Under the pieces are notes generated by a model, which was not told the origin of the DNA, made no database searches, and worked only from the letters and a program-made list of their open reading frames with translations. The position numbers and the translations under genes are program-made. This document shows positions 9,855-17,932 of a stretch of 64,000 bases of DNA, one piece after another. How positions within the stretch are numbered: position 1 is the first letter of the stretch; every line of letters begins with the position of its first letter. Source of the stretch: Sphingobium sp. AP49 (GTDB lineage Bacteria > Pseudomonadota > Alphaproteobacteria > Sphingomonadales > Sphingomonadaceae); the NCBI RefSeq assembly GCF_000281715.2, contig NZ_CP124576.1, positions 1,929,501 through 1,993,500 of the forward strand, in the 5' to 3' direction.

Positions 9855-10904
9855 TTAGGCGCCGCCTGAACCATTGTCGGCGGCATCGGGCTCGTCGCGA
9901 TAGAGCAGCATGACGGACCCATCCTCGCCATTCACTGCGCGGATGGGCAGGCTCATCTGCAACGCAGACAGGAATTCGCGGCTATCGGTGATGCGAAAAC
10001 GACCACCGACGCGCAGCGAGGAAACGCGGGTGTCGCCGATCAGAATCGGCGCGCGGCGATAGCGGTTGAATTCGCTGGCCGCCTGTTCGATCGTTTCCCC
10101 GTCCAGTTCGACCATCTGGTCGCGCCAGGCGGTACGCTGGTCGATCAGCTTTGGCCCCAGTCGTGTGAGCGCGATGTTGCGCGGCTGGATCACGGCGCCG
10201 CTGCCGGCACTGACCTGCTGCTGGACATCGTTGCCCGAATGGACGGTCACGGTGCCCTGGGTAACGGTCAGTTCGACCACCGACGGTCGCATGCGAATAT
10301 TGAATGCGGTGCCGACTGCGCGGATGATGGCGGAACGGACTTCGACATCGAATGGCCGGCCCTTGTCATGGGCGACGTCGAACGAGGCTTCGCCCTTGAG
10401 GATGCGGACCTTGCGGCCAATGTCCGTGAAGCGGACCTCGGCCTCGCTGTCGCTATTGAGGTGGAGCGTCGAACCGTCGATCAGGGCGATATCGCGAATT
10501 TCGCCGACGCCGGTTTCATAGCGGTCAATGCCGCTGAACGTGCGGACGGTCACGATCGCGGCAACGATGAAGAGGGCCACGGCCACTGCGGCGGCGATCA
10601 TGATGTTGCGGGACAGGCGGCGCTGCTGTTCTTCGCTGACGATCGTCGCCAGCGGGGGCAGATTGACCTCGGCGGCGGCGCTCTTCAGCCTTTCCGCCGC
10701 GTCCCAGGCGGCTTCTGCGCGCGCGAACGCTACGGCGTGGCGCGGGTCCGCCTCGATCCACGCGCCGATCTCGTCTTCATCCTGGGCAGTGGGGGCGCTG
10801 TTAAGCCTGGCCAGCAGGCGCGCGGCCTCCAATTCGATCGCGTCCCTGTCCGCGCTGTTTGAATTTGGTCCCGACGCCTGCACGCTCGAAATCCGTTTCC
10901 TCAC
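9855..10904 (-). CDS. FecR-family anti-sigma/sigma-regulator membrane protein
   Basis: About 349 residues from a GTG. The N-terminal FecR segment (DUF4880-like, LEAARLLARLNSAPTAQDE to DPRHAVAFARAEAAWDAAE) is followed by one membrane helix (NIMIAAAVAVALFIVAAIVT), then a periplasmic FecR domain with R-x-V-x-I-L-K-G-E-A-S-F-D-V. It should pass a surface signal to the sigma factor encoded upstream. The two reading frames overlap by 104 bp; an internal GTG at 10883 would shorten this. No SD is obvious, so translation is probably coupled. Confidence 0.88.
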   Translation of the reverse strand: MRKRISSVQASGPNSNSADRDAIELEAARLLARLNSAPTAQDEDEIGAWIEADPRHAVAFARAEAAWDAAERLKSAAAEVNLPPLATIVSEEQQRRLSRNIMIAAAVAVALFIVAAIVTVRTFSGIDRYETGVGEIRDIALIDGSTLHLNSDSEAEVRFTDIGRKVRILKGEASFDVAHDKGRPFDVEVRSAIIRAVGTAFNIRMRPSVVELTVTQGTVTVHSGNDVQQQVSAGSGAVIQPRNIALTRLGPKLIDQRTAWRDQMVELDGETIEQAASEFNRYRRAPILIGDTRVSSLRVGGRFRITDSREFLSALQMSLPIRAVNGEDGSVMLLYRDEPDAADNGSGGA

Positions 10905-11406
10905 GTTCTGCCCAGGCCCGCATAACTATGCCGATCGCTTTGGCCAGATGTTTTTCAACTGTAGAAACGGACAGCGACATTTCCTCCGCTATTTCCAGCA
11001 TCGATTTTTCGTGGATGCGGCGAAGAATGAAGACGCGACGGCATTGGGCTGGCAGTGATTCGACGATGGCCTCGACCTGGCGCAGCGCTTCACGGGCGTG
11101 CAACTGGGCCTCGATCGTGTTTTCGCCACCGAGCAGTTCGAGGTCGGCGATGGTTTCGAAGCTCACCACCTTGTTGCGGCGGGCCGTGTCGATCACCAGA
11201 TTGCGGGCGATCGTGAACAGATAGGCTCTGCCCGTGGTCACATTTTCCCAGTTTTCCGTGGCATAGGCCCGGGCCAGGACTTCTGCGACCATGTCCTCCA
11301 GCTCATGCGTGGAGGGGAGTATCCGGCGCAGGCGGCCGCGCAATGCGGCTTCCTGTGGCAGAATGACTGTCTTGAACCATTCTAATTTGGCGCGAACCCT
11401 CTGCAC
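10801..11406 (-). CDS. ECF RNA polymerase sigma factor (FecI-like)
   Basis: 201 residues. Region 2 is seen in ELEDMVAEVLARAYATENW and TIARNLVIDTARR, and region 4 in ESLPAQCRRVFILRRIHEKS with the helix-turn-helix SVSTVEKHLAKAI. The start is a GTG with AGGGGG about 6 nt upstream. It is the first gene of a FecI-FecR pair. A TonB-dependent receptor with an N-terminal signalling domain normally follows such a pair, but none lies next to it here. Confidence 0.9.
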   Translation of the reverse strand: MQRVRAKLEWFKTVILPQEAALRGRLRRILPSTHELEDMVAEVLARAYATENWENVTTGRAYLFTIARNLVIDTARRNKVVSFETIADLELLGGENTIEAQLHAREALRQVEAIVESLPAQCRRVFILRRIHEKSMLEIAEEMSLSVSTVEKHLAKAIGIVMRAWAEREETDFERAGVGTKFKQRGQGRDRIGGRAPAGQA

Positions 11407-11584
11407 GTCGACCCCCTTTTATGTCAGCGCGCCTCTCCGAATTTCTTTTCTTTGTCATATTTCAATCATGGATTCCGGGGGGTGTCCAGCGCGGGATTAC
11501 GCATATTCCGTAATCCGCCATAAAAAGTTCCTCGCTGTTGCAAAAAAGTTTGGGAGTGGCTTTTTTTGTTGCGCGCCTAGGTAA

Positions 11585-11776
11585 TTATCCCAGCTGGATT
11601 TCGTCCGGGGAGTCATCGGGCTGATCATAATCGGGACTCTGGGGAATGATTTCGGGCGGCTCCTGCCAGGGAGTCTCATCCGGAGTCGCGGGGGCCGGCG
11701 TTTCCGGCGGGGACTGGGGTTCGATCCGGTCGGGTGGCGGTACGCCGTCGGGTGCTGGATCGGGCTGGGTGGCCAT
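11585..11776 (-). CDS. Small Pro/Glu/Asp-rich protein
   Basis: 63 residues, about one third Pro, strongly acidic and without Cys or hydrophobic stretches; it is almost certainly disordered. The start ATG has a good AAGGAGA site. Low-complexity composition gives no function. It lies between the sigma-factor gene and a tRNA-Leu gene. The case for a real gene rests on the ribosome site and clean frame. Confidence 0.5.
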   Translation of the reverse strand: MATQPDPAPDGVPPPDRIEPQSPPETPAPATPDETPWQEPPEIIPQSPDYDQPDDSPDEIQLG

Positions 11777-11895
11777 GCTATGCTCTCCTTCAACATGAGG
11801 CTACGCACGGGTGGCGATGCGGGTTCCGGCCCTGCTGTCCATATCCCTTGCCCTCGCCCCCGCTTTTCTCTATGCCGCGCCGACCGGCGACCGAT

Positions 11896-11980
11896 GCGGG
11901 CGTGGCGAAATTGGTAGACGCGCCAGATTTAGGTTCTGGTATCGCAAGATGTGGGGGTTCGAGTCCCTTCGCCCGCACCA
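11896..11980 (+). tRNA. tRNA-Leu (anticodon TAG)
   Basis: 85 nt, class II with a variable arm. The acceptor stem pairs GCGGGCG with CGCCCGC. The anticodon stem CCAGA/TCTGG holds the loop TTTAGGT, anticodon TAG (reads CTA/CTG). The T loop is TTCGAGT and CCA is encoded at 11978-11980. The gene is intact. Confidence 0.95.
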
Positions 11981-12047
11981 GTTGCGCCAGGCCCTGGCCG
12001 ATTGGGCGCCACCGAAATTCAGCTGAAGAAAGCGTTTGAGAGAAGAG

Positions 12048-13643
12048 ATGCAGACTGTCGAGACGTTGAACGAGGGCCTGAAGCGCGCCTACACCGTGAC
12101 CATCACGTCGAAGGATATCGACGCCCGCGTCGAGAAGGAAGTGAAGGCGATCGCACCGCAGGTGCGTATGCCCGGCTTCCGCCCCGGCAAGGTGCCGGTC
12201 AACCTGGTCAAGAAGATGCACGGCGAAAGCCTGCAGCGCGACGCGCTCAACAACTCCATCCAGGAAAGCATCCAGAAGCTGATCGCCGACCAGAAGCTGC
12301 GCCCCGCGATGCAGCCCTCTGTCGAGCTGGACGAGAGCTTCGAGTTCGGCAAGGACGCGCAGGTCAAGGTCGAGCTGGAAGTTCTGCCCGTGATCGAGGC
12401 GCCGAGCATCGAGGGCCTCAAGCTGGAGCGTCTGACCGCCGAGGTCAGCGATGCCCAGGTCGAGGAACAGGCCGGCCGCATCGCGACCCAGCAGGGCGCG
12501 CTAGAAGAATATGCCGCCAGCCACAAGGCGAAGGACGGCGACACGCTGGTCATCGATTTCGTCGGCAAGGTCGACGGTGAAGCGTTCGAGGGCGGTTCGG
12601 CCGAGGGCGTCAAGCTCAAGCTCGGCTCGGGCCAGTTCATCCCCGGCTTCGAAGAGCAGCTCGGCGGCGTCAAGAAGGGCGAAGAAAAGACCATCGAGGT
12701 CAGCTTCCCCGAAGATTATGGCGCCGCGCACCTCGCCGGCAAGGCCGCGACCTTCGACGTGACCGTGCAGTCGGTGCTGAACGGCGACAAGCCCAAGCTC
12801 GACGACGATTTCGCCAAGTCGCTGGGCCTGGAAGGCCTGGACCAGCTCAAGGATCTGCTCAAGGGCCAGATCGAGCAGGAGCATAACGGCCTGACCCGCA
12901 CCTATATGAAGCGCAAGCTGCTCGACCAGCTCGCCGCTTCGCACGACTTCGATGTGCCGCCGAGCATGGTGGAAGCCGAATTCAACCAGATCTGGCAGCA
13001 GCTGCAGCACGAAGCCAGCCATGAGGCCGATCCGGAAGCCGCTTTGGCGGAAATGGAAGCCGAGAAGGAAGATTATCGCGGCATCGCCGTGCGCCGCGTG
13101 CGCCTGGGCCTGTTGCTGTCGGAAATCGGCCAGGCGAACAATGTCGTCGTGTCGGACAACGAGATGAACCGTCTGATCATGCAGGCTGCCCAGCAGTACG
13201 GCCCGCAGGACCGCGAGCGTTTCGTGCAATATGTCCGCCAGGACCCGATGGCCGCCGCTCAGCTGCGCGCACCCCTCTATGAGGACAAGGTCGTCGACTT
13301 CCTGTTCGAGAAGGCCGACGTCACCGACCGTGCCGTCAGCCGCGAAGATCTGGAAGCCGCGATCGAGGCCGAAGATGGCGATCTGAAGCCGCACGTCCAC
13401 GGCCCGGGCTGTGGCCATGACCACGATCATGACGACAAGCCCAAGGCGAAGAAGGCCCCGGCCAAGAAGAAGGCCGAGCCCGCCGAAGCCGAAGTCGTAG
13501 CCGAGGACGCCGCGCCCAAGAAGGCGCCGGCCAAGAAGGCTGCCGCCAAGAAGGACGAGGCTGTGGCCGAGGAAGCTGTTGCCGAGGACAAGCCCAAGGC
13601 GAAGAAGGCTCCCGCCAAGAAGGCCGCTGCCAAGGCTGAATAA
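12048..13643 (+). CDS. tig: Trigger factor with a Lys/Ala-rich C-terminal tail
   Basis: 531 residues from the ATG at 12048; an in-frame TTG lies at 12036. The ribosome-binding domain holds the signature G-F-R-P-G-K-V-P, the FKBP-type prolyl isomerase domain spans roughly residues 150-240, and the helical chaperone domain follows. It binds nascent chains at the ribosome exit. The protein is about 100 residues longer than E. coli trigger factor (432). The extra tail starts near base 13381 with a His-rich stretch (HVHGPGCGHDHDHDD) and goes on as Lys-Ala-Pro repeats (K-K-A-P-A-K-K) resembling histone H1. It heads the tig/clpP/clpX proteostasis region. Confidence 0.95.
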   Translation: MQTVETLNEGLKRAYTVTITSKDIDARVEKEVKAIAPQVRMPGFRPGKVPVNLVKKMHGESLQRDALNNSIQESIQKLIADQKLRPAMQPSVELDESFEFGKDAQVKVELEVLPVIEAPSIEGLKLERLTAEVSDAQVEEQAGRIATQQGALEEYAASHKAKDGDTLVIDFVGKVDGEAFEGGSAEGVKLKLGSGQFIPGFEEQLGGVKKGEEKTIEVSFPEDYGAAHLAGKAATFDVTVQSVLNGDKPKLDDDFAKSLGLEGLDQLKDLLKGQIEQEHNGLTRTYMKRKLLDQLAASHDFDVPPSMVEAEFNQIWQQLQHEASHEADPEAALAEMEAEKEDYRGIAVRRVRLGLLLSEIGQANNVVVSDNEMNRLIMQAAQQYGPQDRERFVQYVRQDPMAAAQLRAPLYEDKVVDFLFEKADVTDRAVSREDLEAAIEAEDGDLKPHVHGPGCGHDHDHDDKPKAKKAPAKKKAEPAEAEVVAEDAAPKKAPAKKAAAKKDEAVAEEAVAEDKPKAKKAPAKKAAAKAE

Positions 13644-13665
13644 GCCGGCAGGCCAGAGACGAGAC

Positions 13666-13706
13666 AGGCGCCCGGCTTCCACGTGGAGGTTCGGGCGCCT
13701 TTTCTT
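13666..13706 (+). terminator. Intrinsic terminator behind tig
   Basis: Arms AGGCGCCCG (13666-13674) and CGGGCGCCT (13692-13700) pair perfectly and are followed by TTTTCTTT. A GTG-start reading of the next gene from 13683 would begin inside this hairpin, so that gene must start further on. Confidence 0.85.
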
Positions 13707-13841
13707 TGTGTCGCCGGCCCATATTCTTTGGCGGGCAGGGCGGTCGAAATATTAACCATGGCGGATCCATGGCAGGGGCAAGAGGGGCGCAGGAGCGTGC
13801 GGCAGATGAAGGAGTTTCCGGCGGTGGCGAACGGCGAGGGC

Positions 13842-14783
13842 ATGGCAACCCCGCATATCGCGGTGATCCTGCCCTGCTATAACGAAGCGGGCGCGATCGT
13901 GCAGACGGTGCAGGATTTCCGCCGGGCGCTGCCCCACGCCGACATCTATGTCTTCGATAACAACAGCACCGACGGCAGCCGTGAACTCGCAGCAGGGGCG
14001 GGGGCAATTGTCCGCCGCGTAACCCAGCAGGGCAAGGGGCATGTGGTACGCCGTATGTTCGCCGATGTTGACGCTGATATCTACATCATGGCTGATGGCG
14101 ACGCGACCTATGAGGCCGCTGCCGCGCCGGCGATGGTCGCCGCCATGCTGGAGGATAATCTCGACATGGTCGTGGGCTGTCGCCGCGATCAGGTGGAGGC
14201 AGCTTATCGGCGCGGCCATCGTTTTGGCAATTGGGCGCTCACCAGCTTGCTCAAGCAGTTGTTCGGCCGCAGCTTCACCGATATCCTGTCGGGCTATCGC
14301 GTCTTTTCGCGCCGCTTCGTCAAGAGCTTCCCGGTGCTGTCGGCCGGTTTCGAGATCGAGACCGAGATAAGCGTCCATGCGCTCGAATTGGCGATGCCGG
14401 TGTCGGAGGTGCTGACCGCCTATGGTGCGCGTCCCGAAGGGTCGGTCAGCAAGCTTTCCACCTATCGCGATGGCTGGCGCATCCTGCGCACGATCATCAC
14501 GCTTTACCGCATCGAGCGGCCGATCCTGTTCTTTGGCATCATCGCGGCCTTGCTCGCCGCGTTGGCGCTTGGCCTCGCCGCGCCGCTGATCCTCACCTAT
14601 CTCCAGACCGGCCTGGTGCCTCGTGTTCCGACGGCGATCCTCGTCACCGGCCTCATGATTCTGGCGACGCTGAGCGGGATGTGCGGCCTAATCCTTGATA
14701 CGGTGGTACGCGGCCGCCGCGAAGTGCGGCGGCTCGCCTATCTCGCTTTCCGGGCGCCTAGCGACTATGGCTTGAAGGACTGA
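13842..14783 (+). CDS. Family 2 glycosyltransferase with C-terminal membrane helices
   Basis: 313 residues from the ATG at 13842 (GCGAGGG just upstream); in-frame ATGs at 13758 and 13806 are possible starts. The GT-A fold begins I-A-V-I-L-P-C-Y-N-E-A, with the nucleotide-sugar D-N-N-S-T-D-G-S motif and the metal-binding D-G-D in IMADGDATYE. Two hydrophobic helices near the C-terminus (FFGIIAALLAALALGLAAPL and AILVTGLMILATLSGMCGLI) anchor it in the membrane. It resembles polyprenyl-phosphate glycosyltransferases; acceptor and sugar are unknown. Its end overlaps the convergent gene by 19 bp. Confidence 0.88.
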   Translation: MATPHIAVILPCYNEAGAIVQTVQDFRRALPHADIYVFDNNSTDGSRELAAGAGAIVRRVTQQGKGHVVRRMFADVDADIYIMADGDATYEAAAAPAMVAAMLEDNLDMVVGCRRDQVEAAYRRGHRFGNWALTSLLKQLFGRSFTDILSGYRVFSRRFVKSFPVLSAGFEIETEISVHALELAMPVSEVLTAYGARPEGSVSKLSTYRDGWRILRTIITLYRIERPILFFGIIAALLAALALGLAAPLILTYLQTGLVPRVPTAILVTGLMILATLSGMCGLILDTVVRGRREVRRLAYLAFRAPSDYGLKD

Positions 14784-15394
14784 ACCCGGCGACGCAGACG
14801 CATCGCCAGGATCAGCAGCGTGACACCCGTCACCAGGGCATAGAAGCCGATGCCCCAGCCCAGCATCGCCACGGACACATGCGGGTTGGTGAGGGCAAGG
14901 TACAGCAGGAACAGGCCCAGCAGCAGCGACAGCAGTCCGCTCAGCGCCAGCAGCCATTCCCCCTCTATCTCTTTGCGCAGGCGGATCGCGGCGATGATTT
15001 CCAGCCCGCCTGCTATGACCGCCCAGCCTGCGATCAGAAATACGGTGAGCAGTGCGTAGGTGATCGTCATCGCGATCGGTGTCACGATGAAGATGATGCC
15101 CACGGCAATGCCCAGCAGGCCGCGCAGCAGCATCGCGCCCCAGTGCCGGCCACGACCCATGCGGCGAAAGGCGCTGATCGCCGATAATATTCCATCGGTC
15201 AGGGCATAGACGGCAAAGATCAGCGTCAGCGCAAACAGTGCGCTGAATGGGTAGAAGAGGGCGATGATGCCCAGGATGATCGACGCTGCGCCGCGCAGGG
15301 CGAGCGCCTTCCAGCCGAAGGAAAAGGCCGCGATCAGGCCGGGGCCGGCGCGATCGTCATGGGGTGGCAGGTCGGTATGGACGTTGGAAGCCAT
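14765..15394 (-). CDS. HdeD/DUF308-family membrane protein
   Basis: 209 residues with about six hydrophobic helices and short loops, the HdeD (DUF308) layout; the first loops contain the repeated pattern G-x-x-x-L-x-x-P. HdeD-type proteins are linked to acid or envelope stress in enterobacteria; the role here is inferred only. I chose the ATG at 15394 because AGGGGGA lies 8 nt upstream. The open frame runs on to 15610, but that part is not membrane-like and would overlap clpP. Confidence 0.85.
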   Translation of the reverse strand: MASNVHTDLPPHDDRAGPGLIAAFSFGWKALALRGAASIILGIIALFYPFSALFALTLIFAVYALTDGILSAISAFRRMGRGRHWGAMLLRGLLGIAVGIIFIVTPIAMTITYALLTVFLIAGWAVIAGGLEIIAAIRLRKEIEGEWLLALSGLLSLLLGLFLLYLALTNPHVSVAMLGWGIGFYALVTGVTLLILAMRLRRRVQSFKP

Positions 15395-15458
15395 TGCTAA
15401 ATCCCCCTGTTGCAAAACGAAACGAAGGTGGAGCAACCGAAGTGGCACATGGTTCCCC

Positions 15459-15485
15459 CTTGAACCAGTCGCTATTTGTGCCGAT
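15459..15485 (+). promoter_or_regulatory. Candidate sigma32 (heat-shock) promoter of clpP
   Basis: CTTG at 15459-15462, an 18-nt spacer, then CCGAT at 15481-15485, 40 bp before the clpP start. This fits the alphaproteobacterial RpoH pattern CTTG-N17/18-CYTAT except for one base. An rpoH gene lies in this window at 23969. Confidence 0.45.
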
Positions 15486-15524
15486 GTAGGGCATCGGGCA
15501 AAAGCACCTGACTGAAAGAGCACA

Positions 15525-16160
15525 ATGACCAACATCATGTATGATCCCATGGCCGCGCTGGTTCCCATCGTCATCGAGCAATCGAACCGTGGCGAGCGCA
15601 GCTTCGACATTTATTCGCGCCTGCTGCGCGAGCGGATCATCTTCGTGACCGGCCAGGTCGAGGACCATATGGCCTCGCTGATCGTCGCCCAGCTGCTGTT
15701 CCTCGAATCGGAAAATCCGAAGAAGGACATCTGGATGTACATCAACTCGCCGGGCGGCGTGGTGACGTCGGGCATGGCGATCCACGACACGATGAAATAT
15801 ATCCGTCCCCAGGTCGGCACCGTCTGCATCGGCCAGGCCGCGTCGATGGGCAGCTTCCTGCTGGCCGCCGGCGAACCGGGCAAGCGCATCGCGCTCAGCA
15901 ATGCGCGCATCATGATTCACCAGCCCTCGGGCGGTGCGCAGGGCATGGCCAGCGATATCGAGATCCAGGCGAAGGAAATCCTGAGGATTCGCCAGCGGCT
16001 TAACGGCCTCTATGCGAATTATACCGGCAAGCCGCTGGAAGAGATCGAACGGGCGATGGACCGCGATACCTTCCTGGAAGCAGAAGAAGCCAAGGCGTTC
16101 GGCCTGGTCGATGAAGTGTTCGACCGGCGTCCCGCTCTGGCGGAAACTTCCGAGGCCTAA
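15525..16160 (+). CDS. clpP: ATP-dependent Clp protease proteolytic subunit
   Basis: 211 residues, the usual length. The catalytic Ser lies in G-Q-A-A-S-M-G-S, the His in M-I-H-Q-P-S-G-G, and the Asp near the end in M-D-R-D-T-F. The N-terminal part matches the handle and processing region ([20 protein letters not shown]). It forms the 14-mer protease chamber that partners ClpX, encoded 134 bp downstream. Confidence 0.98.
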   Translation: MTNIMYDPMAALVPIVIEQSNRGERSFDIYSRLLRERIIFVTGQVEDHMASLIVAQLLFLESENPKKDIWMYINSPGGVVTSGMAIHDTMKYIRPQVGTVCIGQAASMGSFLLAAGEPGKRIALSNARIMIHQPSGGAQGMASDIEIQAKEILRIRQRLNGLYANYTGKPLEEIERAMDRDTFLEAEEAKAFGLVDEVFDRRPALAETSEA

Positions 16161-16171
16161 AGGCGATCTTT

Positions 16172-16218
16172 ACCGGGGCACGCTACTTTCACCCCTTGTG
16201 AAACCGCCTTGCCCCGGT
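16172..16218 (+). repeat. Long-loop inverted repeat between clpP and clpX
   Basis: Arms ACCGGGGCA (16172-16180) and TGCCCCGGT (16210-16218) are perfect, with a 29-nt loop and no T run. It may be an attenuating hairpin that separates clpP from clpX transcription, or chance in high-GC DNA. Confidence 0.35.
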
Positions 16219-16294
16219 CTAGGATGACCTTTGGACCAGAAATTCCCTGGCCAGGTCCGGCATGGTGTCGGCGGCGGGGAGGAAAGATTGGCGA

Positions 16295-17563
16295 ATGACT
16301 AAGCTTACGGGCTCCGATTCTAAAAGCACGCTTTATTGCTCCTTCTGCGGCAAGTCGCAGCATGAGGTGCGTAAGCTGATCGCGGGGCCGACCGTGTTCA
16401 TCTGCGACGAGTGCGTGGAACTGTGCAACGACATCATCCGCGAGGAGACCAAGGGCGGTCTCGTCGGCAAGAAGGATGGCGGCGTGCCGACCCCGCAGGA
16501 AATCTGCGATGTGCTCGACGATTATGTGATTGGCCAGAACCGCGCCAAGCGCGTGCTGTCGGTCGCGGTCCACAATCATTACAAGCGCCTCAACCACGGC
16601 TCCAAGCCGGGCGAGGTCGAACTGGCCAAGTCGAACATCCTGCTCGTCGGCCCGACCGGCTGCGGCAAGACCCTGCTGGCACAGACGCTGGCAAAGACCT
16701 TCGACGTGCCCTTCACCATGGCCGATGCCACCACGCTGACCGAAGCCGGCTATGTCGGCGAGGATGTGGAGAACATCATCCTCAAGCTGCTCCAGGCCAG
16801 CGACTATAATGTCGAGAAGGCGCAGCGCGGCATCGTCTATATCGACGAGATCGACAAGATCAGCCGCAAGGCCGAGAACCCGTCGATCACCCGCGATGTT
16901 TCGGGTGAGGGCGTGCAGCAGGCACTGCTCAAGCTGATGGAAGGTACGACCGCCTCGGTTCCGCCGCAGGGTGGGCGCAAGCATCCGCAGCAGGAGTTCC
17001 TTCAGGTCGATACGACCAACATCCTGTTCATCTGCGGCGGTGCGTTCGCGGGTCTGGAGCGGATCATCGGTGACCGTCTGGAAGCCAAGTCGATCGGCTT
17101 TGGCGCCCATGTCGCGGCGCCCGAGGAGCGCAAGACCGGCGAATTGCTGCGGCAGAGCGAGCCGGAAGATCTGCTGAAGTTCGGCCTGATCCCCGAGTTC
17201 GTCGGCCGTCTGCCTGTCATCGCGACGCTGGAAGATCTGGACGTTGCCGCCCTGGTCAAGATTCTGGTCGAGCCGAAGAACGCGCTGGTCAAGCAATATG
17301 GCAAGCTGTTCGATATGGAGAATGTCGACCTCAGCTTCACCGATGACGCGCTGACGGCGATCGCCAAGAAGGCGATCGAGCGCAAGACCGGTGCGCGCGG
17401 CCTGCGCTCGATCCTGGAGGCGATCCTGCTAGATACCATGTTCGACCTGCCCTCGATGCAGGGCGTGGGTGAGGTGGTCGTCGACAAGGATGTCGTGGCG
17501 GGCACCAAGGAGCCGATTCGCGTATTCAGCGAAAAGGACAAGCGTGCCGAGGATGCCGCCTAG
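16295..17563 (+). CDS. clpX: Clp protease ATP-binding subunit
   Basis: 422 residues (E. coli 424). The N-terminal zinc domain has two Cys pairs (YCSFCG and CDECVELC). Walker A is G-P-T-G-C-G-K-T, the pore loop is G-Y-V-G-E-D, Walker B is V-Y-I-D-E-I-D, and the R-K-H loop follows. It unfolds tagged substrates and feeds them to ClpP. The ATG at 16295 has GGAGGAAAG upstream; a longer frame from 16262 lacks a ribosome site. A strong terminator follows. Confidence 0.98.
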   Translation: MTKLTGSDSKSTLYCSFCGKSQHEVRKLIAGPTVFICDECVELCNDIIREETKGGLVGKKDGGVPTPQEICDVLDDYVIGQNRAKRVLSVAVHNHYKRLNHGSKPGEVELAKSNILLVGPTGCGKTLLAQTLAKTFDVPFTMADATTLTEAGYVGEDVENIILKLLQASDYNVEKAQRGIVYIDEIDKISRKAENPSITRDVSGEGVQQALLKLMEGTTASVPPQGGRKHPQQEFLQVDTTNILFICGGAFAGLERIIGDRLEAKSIGFGAHVAAPEERKTGELLRQSEPEDLLKFGLIPEFVGRLPVIATLEDLDVAALVKILVEPKNALVKQYGKLFDMENVDLSFTDDALTAIAKKAIERKTGARGLRSILEAILLDTMFDLPSMQGVGEVVVDKDVVAGTKEPIRVFSEKDKRAEDAA

Positions 17564-17587
17564 TTCATTCGCCGTTCAGGCTGGAAC

Positions 17588-17623
17588 AAAAGGGGCTGGT
17601 GGATCATCCACCGGCCCCTTTTT
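17588..17623 (+). terminator. Intrinsic terminator behind clpX
   Basis: GGGGC-x-GGTGG pairs with CCACC-GGCCCC around a short ATCAT loop. The stem is flanked by AAAA on the left and TTTTT on the right, so it could work in both directions. Confidence 0.85.
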
Positions 17624-17932
17624 CGTGCAAGTCTTTCGCACTGCACAAAAAATTCGCGCTGCGTTGCATAATTGCATCAGTGTTAAATAGGCGCCAAATT
17701 TCACAATATTATACAATAAAAACAAGTGTTTATGTGCGAATTTTGATGCCTGATCGCGTTCTCGCCACCACAGTCTGGCCAATTGTGACACTCCCGCATC
17801 TGCATTGTAACATAATTGCAATCATAGCATCACAGGTGCGTCGCCAGTAGCCGCCAGACGCGGCGCCGGCTCGAAGAGCAATTATGGTTATGGCGCCGTG
17901 GGGCGCCACTCTTGAAAAGGGACAAGGGTCAC
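17624..17932 (+). promoter_or_regulatory. AT-rich leader/promoter region of the TonB-dependent receptor
   Basis: 309 bp without a credible gene and clearly more AT-rich than the surroundings. The 10-mer CATAATTGCA occurs twice (17667-17676 and 17811-17820, 144 bp apart), both times followed by TCA within two bases. This could be an operator pair. No riboswitch fold or Fur-like palindrome was recognised. Confidence 0.45.
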
